Source of the DNA: Augochlora pura
Lineage: Eukaryota > Arthropoda > Insecta > Hymenoptera > Halictidae
DNA length: 64,000 nt
Direction: 5' to 3'
Assembly (NCBI RefSeq): GCF_028453695.1
Contig: NC_135776.1
Coordinates: forward strand, 3,534,001 to 3,598,000
In this document: positions 24,435 through 36,700 of the stretch, one piece after another
Position numbering within the stretch: position 1 is the first letter of the stretch
How the letters are laid out: each line of letters starts with the position of its first letter
Notes under the pieces: generated by a model
The model's input: the letters and a program-made list of their open reading frames with translations, nothing else
The model's database searches: none
Told to the model about the DNA's origin: nothing
Translations under genes and position numbers: made by a program

Positions 24435-25295
24435 TGGATCTTCTATCAAACACACTCGGCGTCTCGTGGCCTCAATATATTCAATATTTAGTTAAAACAA
24501 TCAACACTAAGTATGAAATCAGTGCAATCAATATTTAGCTTATTCATCGTACTCTGGTAGGAATAATTGAAACATTTTTTACACTTATGTAACATCGAAA
24601 GCTTGAAGTTATTTCTCGTTTGCTTTTCTCAAATGCTTCGATAATTGATCATTGATTATTATCAATTTCTTCCACATGCTGACTTATCTTTCGTCGAGAT
24701 GTCAGGTGGCCGATAATAAACCATAAGTACCCGGTGTTCGTCTATGTGTATGAACTTCGTATATCGTATGGACGATTAGCGTGATGATCGTGTCAAGGTT
24801 AAGCCGATCTGTGGTATATGTCCGACGCGAGCATGAATCTCGAAAAGACGTTAGTGTACGCGTTATCTCGGTTGTTTCGAATCGCTTAACCTTCTGACCG
24901 CGGCGCACGCTTCGGTTGAATAGAGACGGAGCGAAATAGACAAAGCAGTGACGAGCGAGGAATTACGAACATGGTAATGAATACTGAATTTTAATTAATA
25001 TGGTCGAGAAAATTAATAAGACATCTGGTCCAGAATAATTAAATAACATATACTTAATCTTTTTGTGATCCCTAACTTTTGACATCCCTAACAGACCATA
25101 CATACATATATATATATATATATAGGTCTTTCCTAGTCAAAGTATAATTTTACATCATCTCAAATATACAATATACAATTAACATAAAACAATAATCGTT
25201 TAAAACGCATTCGGACAAATACTTCCACGCGATCAAGAGGACTTTAATCTAAACAGCCGCGGGTACAGTTTTGAATATTATCTCGAAAATCGTCG

Positions 25296-25501
25296 AATCA
25301 CGAGTGACATTACTCGTGACATTGTTATCATCGACAACACATGTCGAAATTTCTCACACACCGGCAGCACTACATAAGGGACGCAGTCAGCCGGCGATAA
25401 ACTGCGAGGTGTCGGCGCGCGAATTAGTCGATTGCTAATTGCGGTTTCAATCGGAGGCACGGAGCACTTGAAATCACGCGTCGAATTAGTTCTTAGCAGC
25501 C
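25296..25501 (+). promoter_or_regulatory. Proximal promoter of copy C
   Basis: This is homologous to the 210 bp before copy D. Shared pieces, in order, are CGAGTGAC, TTATCA..GAC, TACATAARGGRACGC (TATA-like, 131 bases before the ATG), and GAGGTGWCGGCGCG. TTCTTAG or TTCTTAGCAG just before the ATG could serve as a splice acceptor for an upstream leader. Confidence 0.45.
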
Positions 25502-27080
25502 ATGTTGGTACCGCGAGTCCAATGCCTCCTCCTCTGCACTCTCGCGATCCTTGCGTGTTGCTTGGCTGTGGATGAGCCTGGCCAGAAGAACAAAGATGAG
25601 CTTGGACAGAAGCTGAAGGATGTACCTGGACAGAAACTGAAGGATGTGCCTGGACAGAAGCTGAAGGATGTGTCTGGACAGAAGCTGAAGGATGCGCCTG
25701 GACAGAAGCTGAAGGATGTGCCTGGACAGAAGTTGAAGGATAAGCCTGGACAGAAGCTGAAGGATGAGCTTGGAAAGAAGCTGAAGGACGAGCTTGGACA
25801 GAAGTTGAAGGATGTACCTGGACAGAAGTTGAAGGACAAGCCTGGACAGAAGCTGAAGGATGAGTCTGGAAAGAAGCTCAAGGATGAGCCTGGACAAAAG
25901 TTGAAGGATGAACCTGAGAAGAAGCTCAAGGATGTGCCTGTACAGAAGCTGAAGGATGAGCCAGCAAAGAAGCTCGCCAATGAACCTGAAGAGATGCTCT
26001 CGGATGGACCTGACTGGAAGCTCGAGAATGAGCCTTTAGACAAGCTCCTGGACTCAGGCAAAAAGCTGAAGATCCTAGGAGTCTTCGGGCACCCTGGAAA
26101 GAGCCACTTCGACGTCTACAAGCCTCTCTTGGAAGAGTTAGCACGACGAGGTCACAAAGTCACCGTGATGTCCTACTTCCCCAGGAGCAAAGAAGCCAAG
26201 GCCCTCGAGCGTTTGCCAAAGTACAAGGACATCAGCCTCCTCACCGAAGAGAACGGAGTCACCCTGAACAAAGTAAATTTGGACGAGCTCTTCCACGACA
26301 ACCAATTCAATATTATGCGGCACATAGTATCGCTGAACGAATTAGCGCAAATAAGTTGCGAGATCGGTCTGAACCACCCCGCAGTGAAGCATTTCGTAGC
26401 AGAGCAGGAGGAGTTCGACCTGGTGATAACGGAGGCCTTCAACACGCACTGCTTCTTCTCCGTGTTCCTCCACTTGGACGTGCCTATCATCGAGATGTGC
26501 AGCCACCAGCTGATGCCTTGGATGTACAACGAGCTGGGCTTCTCCAACGAGGCTGCCTACAAGCCGACCATGTTCGCTATAACACCGAGGCCCATGAGCT
26601 TCCTGCAGAGGATGTGGAACGTGTTCACGGTGGGATTATCGTACACCATGGCCAACACCGTGCATCATTGGGACGAGCAGATCGTGGCGGAGATGGCCTT
26701 CGGCCGTGGTCTCCCTGATCTGCAAGAGATGAGCAAGAACGTGTCCCTGATGCTGGTCAACACGCATTTCTCTATTCACGGGCCGCATCCTCATCCTCCG
26801 AACGTCGTCGAAATCGGCGGCCTTCATTTACCTGATAAGGTCAGTCCTCTGCCGGAGGACATCAAGAAGTTCCTCGACGAGGCACGCGACGGTGCCCTGT
26901 ACTTCAATCTTGGCTCCAACGTGAAGACAGCCACCATGCCTGAGGACAAATTGCGGGCTTTGTTGAACGTGTTCGCCTCGTTGCCAAGGAAAGTGATCTG
27001 GAAATGGGAGGCCGAAGATCTGTCCCAGATGCCTGACAATGTTCTCGTGAAGAAGTGGCTGCCGCAGTTCGACATACTGA
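25502..27080 (+). CDS. UDP-glycosyltransferase first exon C with octapeptide repeat domain
   Basis: 526 codons plus one base. Residues 1-23 are a signal peptide (LLLCTLAILACCLAV). Residues 24-183 are 20 tandem octapeptides of the form D(E/V)PGQKLK. Residue 184 onward is an ordinary UGT: KKLKILGVFGHPGKSHF with His202 as presumed catalytic base, FDLVITEAFNTHCFF, the sequon KNVSLM, VEIGGLHLP, LYFNLGS, VIWKWE and WLPQFDIL. Without the repeat the exon would be 366 codons, equal to its neighbours. The repeat would sit on the ER-luminal N-terminus of the mature enzyme. It is rich in Lys with alternating acidic residues, has no Cys and no sequon, and looks disordered or weakly helical. The frame is fully open despite 480 bp of tandem repeat, suggesting selection. 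The donor GTGAGT begins at 27081. Confidence 0.92.
25571..26050 (+). repeat. 24-bp coding minisatellite, 20 units
   Basis: Twenty 24-bp units encode octapeptides. Units 2-14 are close to DVPGQKLK, and units 3, 4, 7 and 11 are identical in protein. Units 15-20 decay towards the enzyme (NEPEEMLS, DGPDWKLE, NEPLDKLL). A seven-residue remnant DSGKKLK then leads into ILGVFG. The same position in copy D reads KEPGKKLK and in copy B NEPGQNLK, so the unit is an amplified form of the native segment. Every unit keeps the 24-bp length and frame. Confidence 0.95.
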
Positions 27081-27566
27081 GTGAGTAAAAGTGTCGGGAG
27101 ATTCTTTGGAGTGTTCTCGGTGGAACGAAAGAGATAGGAGGCAGATGGGCTGCGATAGATCGGGTTGCTAAGGGGATACTATGTTCCTTGATAGTTTTGC
27201 TGCAATGGCGGCTGCTCTTTGTCGTTCACGCTTCTGTCAGATGTGCACAAAGTGCGCAGTAGAGTTTTCACGCTATCTTTTATTTATTCGAGTTAGTAAA
27301 TACGGAAATACATATTTATGCAAAATTGTTTTCTTGTACTATTGTTGTTTTGCATAAACGGTATAATTATCGCGAAGTTTTTCCTCTTGTAGTAGAAAGA
27401 ACTTGCAGTGAATTTAAAACAATACTAGTCATTAAAAAAAGGGTATTTTTTAAAAGATAATAAAACTAATTCCGTCAAGGTTATGTCACTTATAATTATC
27501 TATTAACTTATAATTATGTATTAGCTTATAAACTAGTCGATTTTAATTTCTTTCGACTGTAGTTTC

Positions 27567-27765
27567 AAGTCACATGTCAGAGTTCGTAAATCTATTAGAA
27601 CACAAATAATGTAAGCATTTCGATATATTTGGCTGCCCTCGACCGCCAGCTCCAACGAATGGCCCCTTTATAAATAGATCACGTTTATGGCAAGCGGTGA
27701 CAGTAAATAACACTCGTTCGTCGATCTGTGATGTAAAACGATTTTTGAGCGATCGCGAATATCGA
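27567..27765 (+). promoter_or_regulatory. Distal TATA block upstream of copy D
   Basis: Partner of the block at 24241-24434, with the same order: CAGAGTTCGTA, AACACRAATAATGTAAGC, GATATATTTGGCTG, GGCCCCTTTATAAATAG (TATA at 27668-27677), AGTAAATAACACTYGTTCG, then GTAAAACGATTT. Conservation of the TATA core and downstream stretch beside diverged flanks suggests function, but recent duplication could also explain it. Confidence 0.45.
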
Positions 27766-29432
27766 CGTTTTATGGTATCAATGTATTTACTTGCACAATT
27801 TTATTCTTGACGATTTGGTGTTGCACTTATATAACATTGATAATTTATAGTATCTATTGTACGAGTCAGCTAGATATTTTGCTGTCTCATCTTGTTTTCA
27901 ACTAGATTTATCTTGGAAATTGTGTTCTGACCGGAAGAGTTTATCTTGTACGACAAGCAGACCGTAGAAGTACTTTGAAACTTTTCTTTGAGATATTTAA
28001 TCAATTATCAGATAAGGCAAGGTCTTTATCATTTTAATTTGGTGAGTTTCGAAGGTGCGTTGTCATTTAAAATTATTAGGATGATTGGGGGTGATCGTAT
28101 TTTAATTATCAACTTGATGAGAAATTTACTTATATATTATATATTATATTATATTCTGTCATATATTATATTAGAAAATATATTCAAAGTTATAAACATA
28201 CTATACTGTAAATATAGCATTCGAATAATTATGACAACAGTTGGCTCAATTCGATCAAATATTTTGCACTAATAATACAACTACCTTTGGATTAGAATTT
28301 TTCAAATTAACGCACAAAAATGTTCGCTGGTATTTGCCTAATAATACACACCAGGAAGAAAGGTACCAACGCGTTAGCGTCTCGTTTCGCCGTGGCAAAT
28401 ATGCTCGAGAGGCGATGCGTCATCCCGGCAGACTTCCTAAACTCAGAGCCCGGAATAGCAATTGGTTTGTTTGTTGGTCATTGATTAGTATCCATTGCGT
28501 AATGTCAGGCGCGTATTAAACACGGTCCCCGGGCCCCCCTACCGCGCCTCACGCCGTCGACGTTATCTTTCCCCGGAAGGCTAGGCGGCCGATAATCAGC
28601 CGCGGGTGCAAAGATTAAGACAACAAAACAGACATTAAAAACAACAAGACATTAACATATCAAAATTCAAGGTACCATTGTGTTATTATAGGATCAGGAA
28701 TTTTTTTTAGAAAAATTAATAGAACATTTCATTCGAAGAAAATTACAAGAACGTAGCGACAAACATTTTAAGCACTCAATTAAGTATATAATAAAATAGA
28801 AACTTTCCACATAATAGTTTTCTAAATCGCGATGGATCTCGCCCGAATCGCTTGGACTGGAATACAAAACGCAGTTGTTAATAAGCAATGACATGTCACC
28901 TCTTCCGCCTCTAACTCAATAAAATGATTAACATGCACGAGCGTCGACAAAGCGACGGCGTATCGTATTCCAGAAGTTGCGAAGCTGGAACACGATCTCG
29001 TACGTAACCGAAGAACATTATCCATTGATCCCCGCGTTATTCAGGTTTTTCAATAATCGAGTTGTCCAAAGTAGTTACTACAACTCCGCGAAACGTGTCA
29101 TTAAATCAATTGATGGAATCTGAATTCCGCGTAATAAAATCCGCATAGTAATGATGAATATGAGAAAGACGGCCGACTTTGCGTGAGGAGAGTAACGTAA
29201 TCTCAAGTGTGGAACAACGGCACCAGTTTCGCCGAGTCATTCCACCGCGTCACTATACATACTATATTCGAAGCACCTGAACCATTATTCGGATAAAACA
29301 TCGTCCAGAGACAAATGAGGATGCAACGTCACGATACGACGAAACGCGGTGGACCTCGCCTTAACCTAAAAACTAACGTGAAAAGCGTCGCGAGTACTGC
29401 GCGGAATCGTCTCGCTATCTGTGAAAGCATCG

Positions 29433-29641
29433 AGCCGCGAGTGACCGAGGACGCTGTTATCACGGACGACGTCGTGTTCCAGACGTCTCCAAAACCGACG
29501 GGGATTACATAAAGGAACGCCGTCGGACGACGATGGGTCACAGCGAGGTGACGGCGCGGGAATGAGTCAATTGGTAGTCACATATTGAACTAGCGTCACG
29601 GATCTTTGGCAGCCTCGCGCCGAGCCAGTTCCTCATCGACC
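29433..29641 (+). promoter_or_regulatory. Proximal promoter of copy D
   Basis: Homologous to the copy C promoter, with TACATAAAGG at 29506, 136 bases before the ATG. It also holds GGGTCA..AGGTGA (29535-29540 and 29546-29551, 5-base gap), like nuclear-receptor half-sites in direct repeat. TGAGTCA at 29563-29569 matches the AP-1/CncC-Maf core. Copy C lacks an exact version of either site. Function is untested inference. Confidence 0.4.
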
Positions 29642-30755
29642 ATGAACAAGTTCAGTTCAACGCGATCTCGATGGCTCCTCTTGTGCGTCCTCGCGCTTTT
29701 GGCGTGTTGTTCGGCAACGATGAAAGAGCCTGGGAAGAAGCTGAAGATCCTCGGGGTGTTCGGACACCCTGGCCAGAGCCACTTCGACGTGTTCAAGCCG
29801 CTGTTGGAGGAGCTAGCGCGGCGAGGCCACGAGATCACCGTGATCTCTTATTTCCCCAGGAGCGAGAAGGCCAAGGCCATCGAGCCTCTGCCTAACTACA
29901 AGGACATCAACCTTCTCAGCAAGGAGCAGCGCACTTTCCTGAACATCATGAATCTGAAGGAAATGGAGGACAACGCCAGGTTCAAAGTAGTCGCCAACCT
30001 GTACATGCTGCACCAAATGGGACGGTCGGCCTGCGAGTCCTGCCTGAACAACCCATTGGTCAAGGACTTCATGGCAGCGCAGGAGAAGTTCGACCTGGTG
30101 GTCACGGAGGCCTTCAACACTCACTGCTTCTTCTCCCTGTTTCACCAGATGGACGCGCCTATCATCGAGATGTGCAGCCACCAGCTGATGCCCTGGAAGC
30201 ACCACACGCTGGGCATGTCTAACGAGGCTGCCTACAAAGCGACCATATTTACGATGACACCGAGGCCGATGAACTTCTTGGAAAGAATGTGGAACGTGTT
30301 CGTATTAGGGATGACGAACGCCGCGGCCGAAACTGTGTATCGCTGGAGGGATCAGACTATAGCGGAAAAGGTCTTCGGTAAAGGTGTCCCCGATCTGGAC
30401 GACATGAGCAGAAACGTGTCATTGATGCTCGTCAACACGCACTTTTCTATTCATGGAGCTTATCCTCATCCTCCGAACGTCATCGAAATCGGCGGCCTTC
30501 ATATACCAAATAAAGTGAATCCTTTACCCGCGGACATCAAGAAGTTCCTCGACGAGGCACGCGACGGTGTCCTGTACTTCAATTTGGGGTCCATGATCAA
30601 GGCGGCCACCATGCCTAAGGAGAAATTGACCGCCGTGGTGAACGTGCTCGCCTCTTTGCCAAGGAGAGTGATCTGGAAGTGGGAGACCGATGATCTGCCC
30701 CAGAAGCCCGACAATGTTCTCGTGAAGAAGTGGCTTCCGCAGTTCGACATAATGA
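29642..30755 (+). CDS. UDP-glycosyltransferase first exon D
   Basis: 371 codons plus one base. The ATG at 29642 is chosen because it directly precedes a signal peptide (RWLLLCVLALLACCSAT); the frame upstream of it opens only from a non-ATG codon. The mature part begins KEPGKKLKILGVFGHPGQSHF with presumed catalytic His47. FDLVVTEAFNTHCFF, the sequon RNVSLM, IEIGGLHIP, LYFNLGS, VIWKWE and WLPQFDIM follow. The frame is intact and the donor GTGAGT starts at 30756. It is closest to copy C in exon and promoter and is the first exon nearest the shared exon (11.4 kb). Probable role: ER-luminal glycosylation of small molecules with substrate choice set by this exon; the actual substrate cannot be read from sequence. 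Confidence 0.94.
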
Positions 30756-32611
30756 GTGAGTAAAGGTGTCGGCGACGGAGTGTGGGTAGCCCGTCTTTGC
30801 GTCGAGAGTTCTCGGTGAAATGAAAGAGACCGGAGGTATCTAGGTTGGGATAGATCGTGTTACTAAGAGGCTTCTGGGTTTTCATACTTCGCCTGCCGCG
30901 ACGGACGTTCACCCCCCCGGCGTTTGCCCACTTGCCAATTGGCGGAATGAGATATTCGAAGTTCGTAGCGAGTGGTGAAATATGATTGCAACGGACTTTT
31001 TGGCGTTTATGGTGAAATTTGGTATAATATGGAGGATTTATAATATCGGATTTGGTATAATAGGGAGGTTAAGAGAATTAGGAATTTTTCATACATTGTT
31101 TTTAATTTATCAGTGTTTAGGGGATGAATGTATTTAATTTCCATTTTTTTTTCAAGTGAAGACGATTTTTATTTTATTAAAAATCTGTCTAATTAGCAAT
31201 TGTTGATAATATTAATTTTGTAAATATAGGTATAGTTATAATCGGTAAAGCTACAGTTATAATAGGTAAAGGTATAGTTATGATTAACTTATGATTGGTA
31301 ACATGGAGTAATTTATCCATGACTCCACTTAATTATGTTAAAAAATTAATGGATTAATTTGTGATCTCGATTGTTTGCAATCGCTGATTTCACTTTCCTT
31401 TTAATTGTTCATTTATCTCAACGAACCGTCGCATTGTAATCTCGAAATGCTGAGTTCAAATAGATACCAAAGATTGCATATCATTTAATCGACACATCAC
31501 GGTAAAAAATAATTAATTCTCAATGAATCATGCGAGATCGCCGATAAGCATATTTTAGAATCGTTACATAATTATAAATCCGTCGTAATTCTTAAAAAGG
31601 ACGAAATTCCATCTCTCCACCCAATCGAAACGCTAACAAAATTTTAATATAATTTACCAAAGTGCAACAAATTCAAAAACACTATTCATCCTTCAGCAAT
31701 GGTGTATTCACCCAGTATAACCTCCAAACTTCTCAGGTTTTCCCGTAAATGCGTTGTAATCGATTTCCTCGCGAGCCAATAAAATCTGTAGATAAAATTT
31801 CATTACAGATTGAGCAATTATTGACTTTTTCCGGAACGCGCATCTTATCAAATAATTACACAACGATAATGAAAATCGCTGCGCAACAAACCCCGTCTTC
31901 GCAATGGAAACCGTGAATGAAAAGAGATTTTTCTTCGTAGAGTTGCATTTTGATGAGAATTCTTCATTCCGGTAATTCCTCTCCCAAAGGGCCCTCAAGA
32001 AAATGTATTTTTTTATCTCTTTTATCTTTTTATCTATATTTATATCTCGTTTAATGGACTCGTTATCAGAACTCGCCTATTGCATAACCAGTCGTATCTG
32101 CCTCGCCGGACTGTGATTCACCGTGATATCTATTGACAGCGCAAGAAGCGGGGAGCTATAGCCAGCACGCGTTCGTTCTAGTCCTTGTTCTCCTAAACAA
32201 ATCATTAATTATTCCCTCCGTGAATAGACATCGCGTACTCCATTTCGGTGCGCGATTTTTCCACATTAACCCCGAAACGAAACGCGGCCGTATTAACGAG
32301 ATGCGGTTACCAGCTGGACGCCAATAAAATATATTAAACTGTTTTTGGTTAACTCCGTTCGTGCCGTTTCTGATTTATTTATAGCGCTCTCTTATTTATG
32401 GTACTCGTTTATTTAGGATTCTTACATGTATCTTGAGTCACAGTGCACCTGGATCTTTTATTAATTCCTGTCACAAATTTACGAGTTATTTGACAATCCC
32501 TGCCATTTTTTTACAGGTTAGAATTTTTACTATCGCTACAGTTTTTTAATGCAGAATAATATTCCGTGTACTTGATATGGAAATTATTTGGCATTACTAG
32601 AATTTTAATTC

Positions 32612-32786
32612 CTTGCACTCTGAGACATCACTAGAATTTTTTAATAACGTTCTAAATAATTTTTAGATTATCAAAGTTTAGATATTAAAAATTGTTGAAA
32701 GTGGAAATTGTTGTTATCAGTGACAAGTATTAATTTTATAAAATATAGTTTATTTCCAATTAAAATGGCTTCGAGTGCAAAGGGTA
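32612..32786. mobile_element. Fragment of a dispersed non-autonomous repeat
   Basis: Starts near CCTTGCACTCTGAG and ends AAAATGGCTTCGAGTGCAAAGGGT. The right end recurs at 54148-54169 and 60062-60085, and AAATTGTTRAAAG is a shared internal piece. It is non-coding. The family has inverted ends of the type ACCCTTTGCNNTCG. Confidence 0.5.
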
Positions 32787-35700
32787 AATCCTCAAATACT
32801 GTACAAATTAACAATAATTTAACCACGGAAAACCGATAATTAATTTTTATTATTCGACAAAACGTTTAGCCGCAAAAAGCAGCGTAATCTCGCTACGCTC
32901 GCGCGCGGTTGCCCTTTTCGCTAGTGAAAGGAGGCGGCGCTATCTCCGCGGCCGGAAATAGGAAGAAATTCTCGCGAATGACGAATTCAATTTGGTCCTT
33001 CGCCGTAAAAAGGATCCGCGGATCTTCGTCAAAGCCGTGGGGAGGGATCCATCCGTTCCGTCGAATAATATTTCGTAACGAAACGCGTAATATCGTCATA
33101 TTGGTATCCGCCGGTCGCCGCGTATAAAAGGGCACAAAGAAGAACTGGGATCCGGGGGAGGGAGGAGGAGGGCGGAAGGGGCCGGTGCTCGAAATCGAAA
33201 TTGAAATTCTACTCTTGCGATTGAAATTGATCGAGGCCGAGGAGAGGAGGGAAGGGGAACCATCGAAAATCGTTGGGAAATATCGAAAGCGGATTCCGAG
33301 GCCGAAACCGGGGGCTACAGCGAATCGGCGTCGGTATTTGCTATAGCGCGCTGGCGCGGGCCCGGGCGAGCGTCAAATAGTTTAGAAACATTCAAAGCGG
33401 CTTTGCATAGTCGAGGAGCTTTCGATACTTCGAAATGATATCGCGGCGGGTGTTGATATGGCAACGTATCCGGTTTCCATCATCGAATAGCGCATTATTC
33501 TCGGATTGCAAAATCATCCGGAAAGGGAACAATTGCCACTTGATGCGCCTGTCGGATCCAAATTACCGTGATATCGACGGTCATCTGCTTTCTAGCCGGA
33601 ACGCCGCGATAAGCAGCCCGCTCGTGGAAACAGCGCGAAAATGGTATAAATGGCAACCGTAACGAAAAATCGTTCCCCCGTGTCACGGTCCTAGCTAAAC
33701 GTTCGCCTAATTGAAATAGACGAATATTTATGTCAGACGCACGCTTGAACTCTGAGTCACGAGATTGAAAAAAAATAAAATAAAAACTGCGATTGCCAGG
33801 GAACCTATTTTAACACAAGAAAATGGTAGAAAAATGTTAATTAATATCATTTAATATACTGAATTAAATAACATGCCTTTTGAAATTATTAAACAATTTT
33901 TTCTCTTGTAAATTTTAGTAGCAGAATCAGGGCAGTGCCAGAAATTTTTTAATGCATTTTCACTGGTACATGTTTCCATTTATTTATTAATTAAACATTG
34001 CTGTATAGTATGGTCTATTGCATGTGAAGCATTAAGAAATTTTTTAAATTTAAATAAAACACCAAGCTTTTCGCGACGGATTAAAATATATCCGCGCATG
34101 GGAAGGCTAGGTGAAAGGAGATGGTAGTTTTTAATCCACCTAGCTTCAAAGTGTGCAAAGTAATATTCGAATTGCATTTACAGAAGCAATGGCGTAATGC
34201 TAGCCGTCATTTCGGCAGAGAGAATCTATATTTTCCACTAGCGAAAATTAAAATAATATCTTGTTATTTCATAACGCATGCGATAAATGTTCTATAACCT
34301 TCTCTAGCATTATTCAAACAATTTCAAAGTTGTCGTTGATAATGTTATCACGCTCTAATTAATAAAGATCTAAAAAGATCTAAAAAGATCTAAAAAATAA
34401 AGATCGAAATAATCGTCGCCTAATAAACTCCTCCGCGAGTGATTTCTGCATGTCATCATGACCTTGACGATTACAACGGTCAGACTTCCGCGTATTTCAC
34501 TGGCATAATTACGGAACGATCATCGAGTCGATTGACCAGGCCCTTAAGTAGATAATGAACGGTTGATCGCGGAAAGTAGACTACAGGGGTGGGCTGCTGC
34601 TCCCCTCGGGGCATGATTCGCCGTGCCACGTTCTGAATGCTCCAGAGCGCAGGCACACCGTGTCGAGAGACAAAGACGTTCTTTCGACGTGCCCCGGTTG
34701 TTTGGCTGTTTGGCCAAGGATAAGACGACAGGACCGCCGGAATTCCGGGGGGCCAGGTAGTTTTGCAAGGCTTTCCGCAGCCCCCCCCCCTCGCGCCCGC
34801 GCTGCCCGGAATCACTTTAATTAGGCAACTCGCTAACGACTCTGCTGGCAACATAAATCACCGTTAAACCTGCCCGGAGAAGAAGACTTCATCCTTCCCC
34901 GTTGGCCTCTCGCGAGCGAACCCCGTACCTTCTTTGCCCCGACAATTCCGTGGGACTCTCCGGTAGCTTAGAGCGCAGTCGGACTTGCATTGCATCGATT
35001 GCACACCGTGCCGGCCACTGCAAATTGCAGGGGAGAACGTCTCATAACTTCGAGCAACGCCGTGGAAACCGATGTTGTCCTCGCCTCGCGATTACAATGC
35101 CATTATTAAAGGGAAACAGTTGCCAGCGTAAGAATACCGGGTGGCCGAAATAGATCGAGCGATTCCGAGGATTTGCTTAACTTGGATTTTTATTCTATTG
35201 GACGGTGATTGTATCTAGATTTAATTTCTTGATTGGACGAGACAGTGTGGGAGCGATTTTTATGATGTTTTATTTATGGAAATATGAAAGGGGTTTAATA
35301 TTGTATTTAGAACATGTTATCTAATTTTTTGGAATTACGGTGGCTGTAGTATTTTGTAAAATGTTAGTCAGCTACTATAATATTGTATATTCGCCTTGCA
35401 CGTCACTTCAAGAATTTTTACGCCAAAACGGTCGCAAATAGATTGACAAAATTTTTACTGCTAATAGCAAACATTCCAAAGAGTATTCATAAAAATTAAC
35501 AACTCGCAAAATAACATTTTTAATAAAACATAAATTTTTGAAGTATAAATCCGTCGTCTCTACTATCTGTTGTACTGTATGTCGCAATCAAGAAACGCAA
35601 TATTTTAATAATAAATTCTCGCAGCAACTTTGGCGTAATGTAAAAATATGTTGTAAAAAATCTATTAACCATGCAATCGGAATACAGTGCGGTCAGCATT

Positions 35701-35867
35701 TCTAATGTCGATTAACCGGTTGATATATCGCTCGCGTCGACGCAACGCGTGTATCGCATTATCAGACAAGTATGCATCGATCGCCGTTCATAGTACCTAA
35801 TAAGTGTTTCAAATTGCGCGGCCATAACCGCGTGACGGATAACGACAATGAATAATCGTATGCATAC

Positions 35868-35889
35868 ATATATATATATATATATATAA
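35868..35889. repeat. (TA)n microsatellite
   Basis: TA dinucleotide run in AT-rich DNA. Confidence 0.85.
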
Positions 35890-36061
35890 ATTGCGAAACT
35901 CCGGTTCTTCACCGTTGCCGCATGCAACACATGAACGGCGTGCGCGCGATGACTCGCTCCTTTTTCCTGTTTACCTGGTATTATTTGTTAAGAGTTCGAA
36001 CATTATCTGAAACAGACTTCAGAGAACTCGCTACGGAAAATTTCCTCTTCTACGAGATACA

Positions 36062-36090
36062 TGTGTGTGTATGTATGTGTGTGTGTGCAC
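36062..36090. repeat. (GT)n-like microsatellite
   Basis: GTGTGTATGTATGTGTGTGTG, imperfect. Confidence 0.8.
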
Positions 36091-36499
36091 GTCCGATTAA
36101 AAGAGAGGATGGCTACGCGGTGTTGATCTACCGGTATTGGATAGCAATCAATCGACGTCGAACAATGTCGTGTGTCTCGTAAGAGTCGAGCGACTTTCTT
36201 TCGAGCTGAAGTAATTAACTGGGGGGGAACAAATAATTGCGTCGAGTAAGAATTCTAAATATAAAATGAACCAGTCATGTAACAATAGATATTATTAATA
36301 GTAAATTTGTCAAATATTTCGAATAATGTTAAAATAATAGATCAGAGTTCGCGGAGTATTAAATATCGAATATATTTCGACAAGTACAAGGTGATTAATG
36401 TATATTGTTTTTTAACAGTGCATAGATTGGATTTATTTAAACTATATTTGATTTATATTGTAATATGTAGTGTCCTAAAAGTGACTTGCAATTGTCACT

Positions 36500-36700
36500 T
36501 TACAGAAATGTTCTCCGAGGCGTCGTTACCGAGTTATCATCGTAAACCGCGCACCAATTACAGAGCGAGGGCGGAGTTAAGACGGGCGGAGGCGTGGCGT
36601 CGCACGTTTTTCGTTAATAACTCGTGAACGAAGCCTCGGATTTCATTTGCGCTGAGGAAAAGGTTGTTTGAAATGATCTCAGGAACGTCTTAGTACCTTT
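36500..36700. repeat. Possible dispersed-repeat fragment
   Basis: TTTTTCGTTAATAACTCGTG, followed by AACGAAGCCTCGGATTTC and GGAAAAGGTTGTTTGAAATG, has the look of a dispersed insect repeat. Only one copy is in the window, so this is impression rather than evidence. Confidence 0.2.

Larger units (their letters stand above)
23736..25501 (+). other. B-C spacer with promoter-like blocks
   Basis: AT-rich non-coding DNA. It contains a distal TATA block at 24241-24434 shared with the C-D spacer, a diffusely similar segment near 24680-24730 (TTATCTTT..GGCCGATAAT) also found near 28565-28600, a (TA)n run near 25105-25125, and the proximal promoter block of copy C. Confidence 0.5.
27081..29641 (+). other. 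C-D spacer with promoter-like blocks
   Basis: Mostly AT-rich non-coding DNA with the distal TATA block (27567-27765), short open frames at 27988-28519 that resemble nothing known, a GC-rich patch at 28340-28610, and the proximal promoter of copy D. No further UGT first exon or fragment was recognised. Confidence 0.5.

Noticed and set aside
25486..26061. 191-codon minus-strand open frame rich in FSFCPGT/S repeats
   Set aside because: It is the antisense shadow of the copy C octapeptide repeat; a 24-bp unit without stops opens other frames too.
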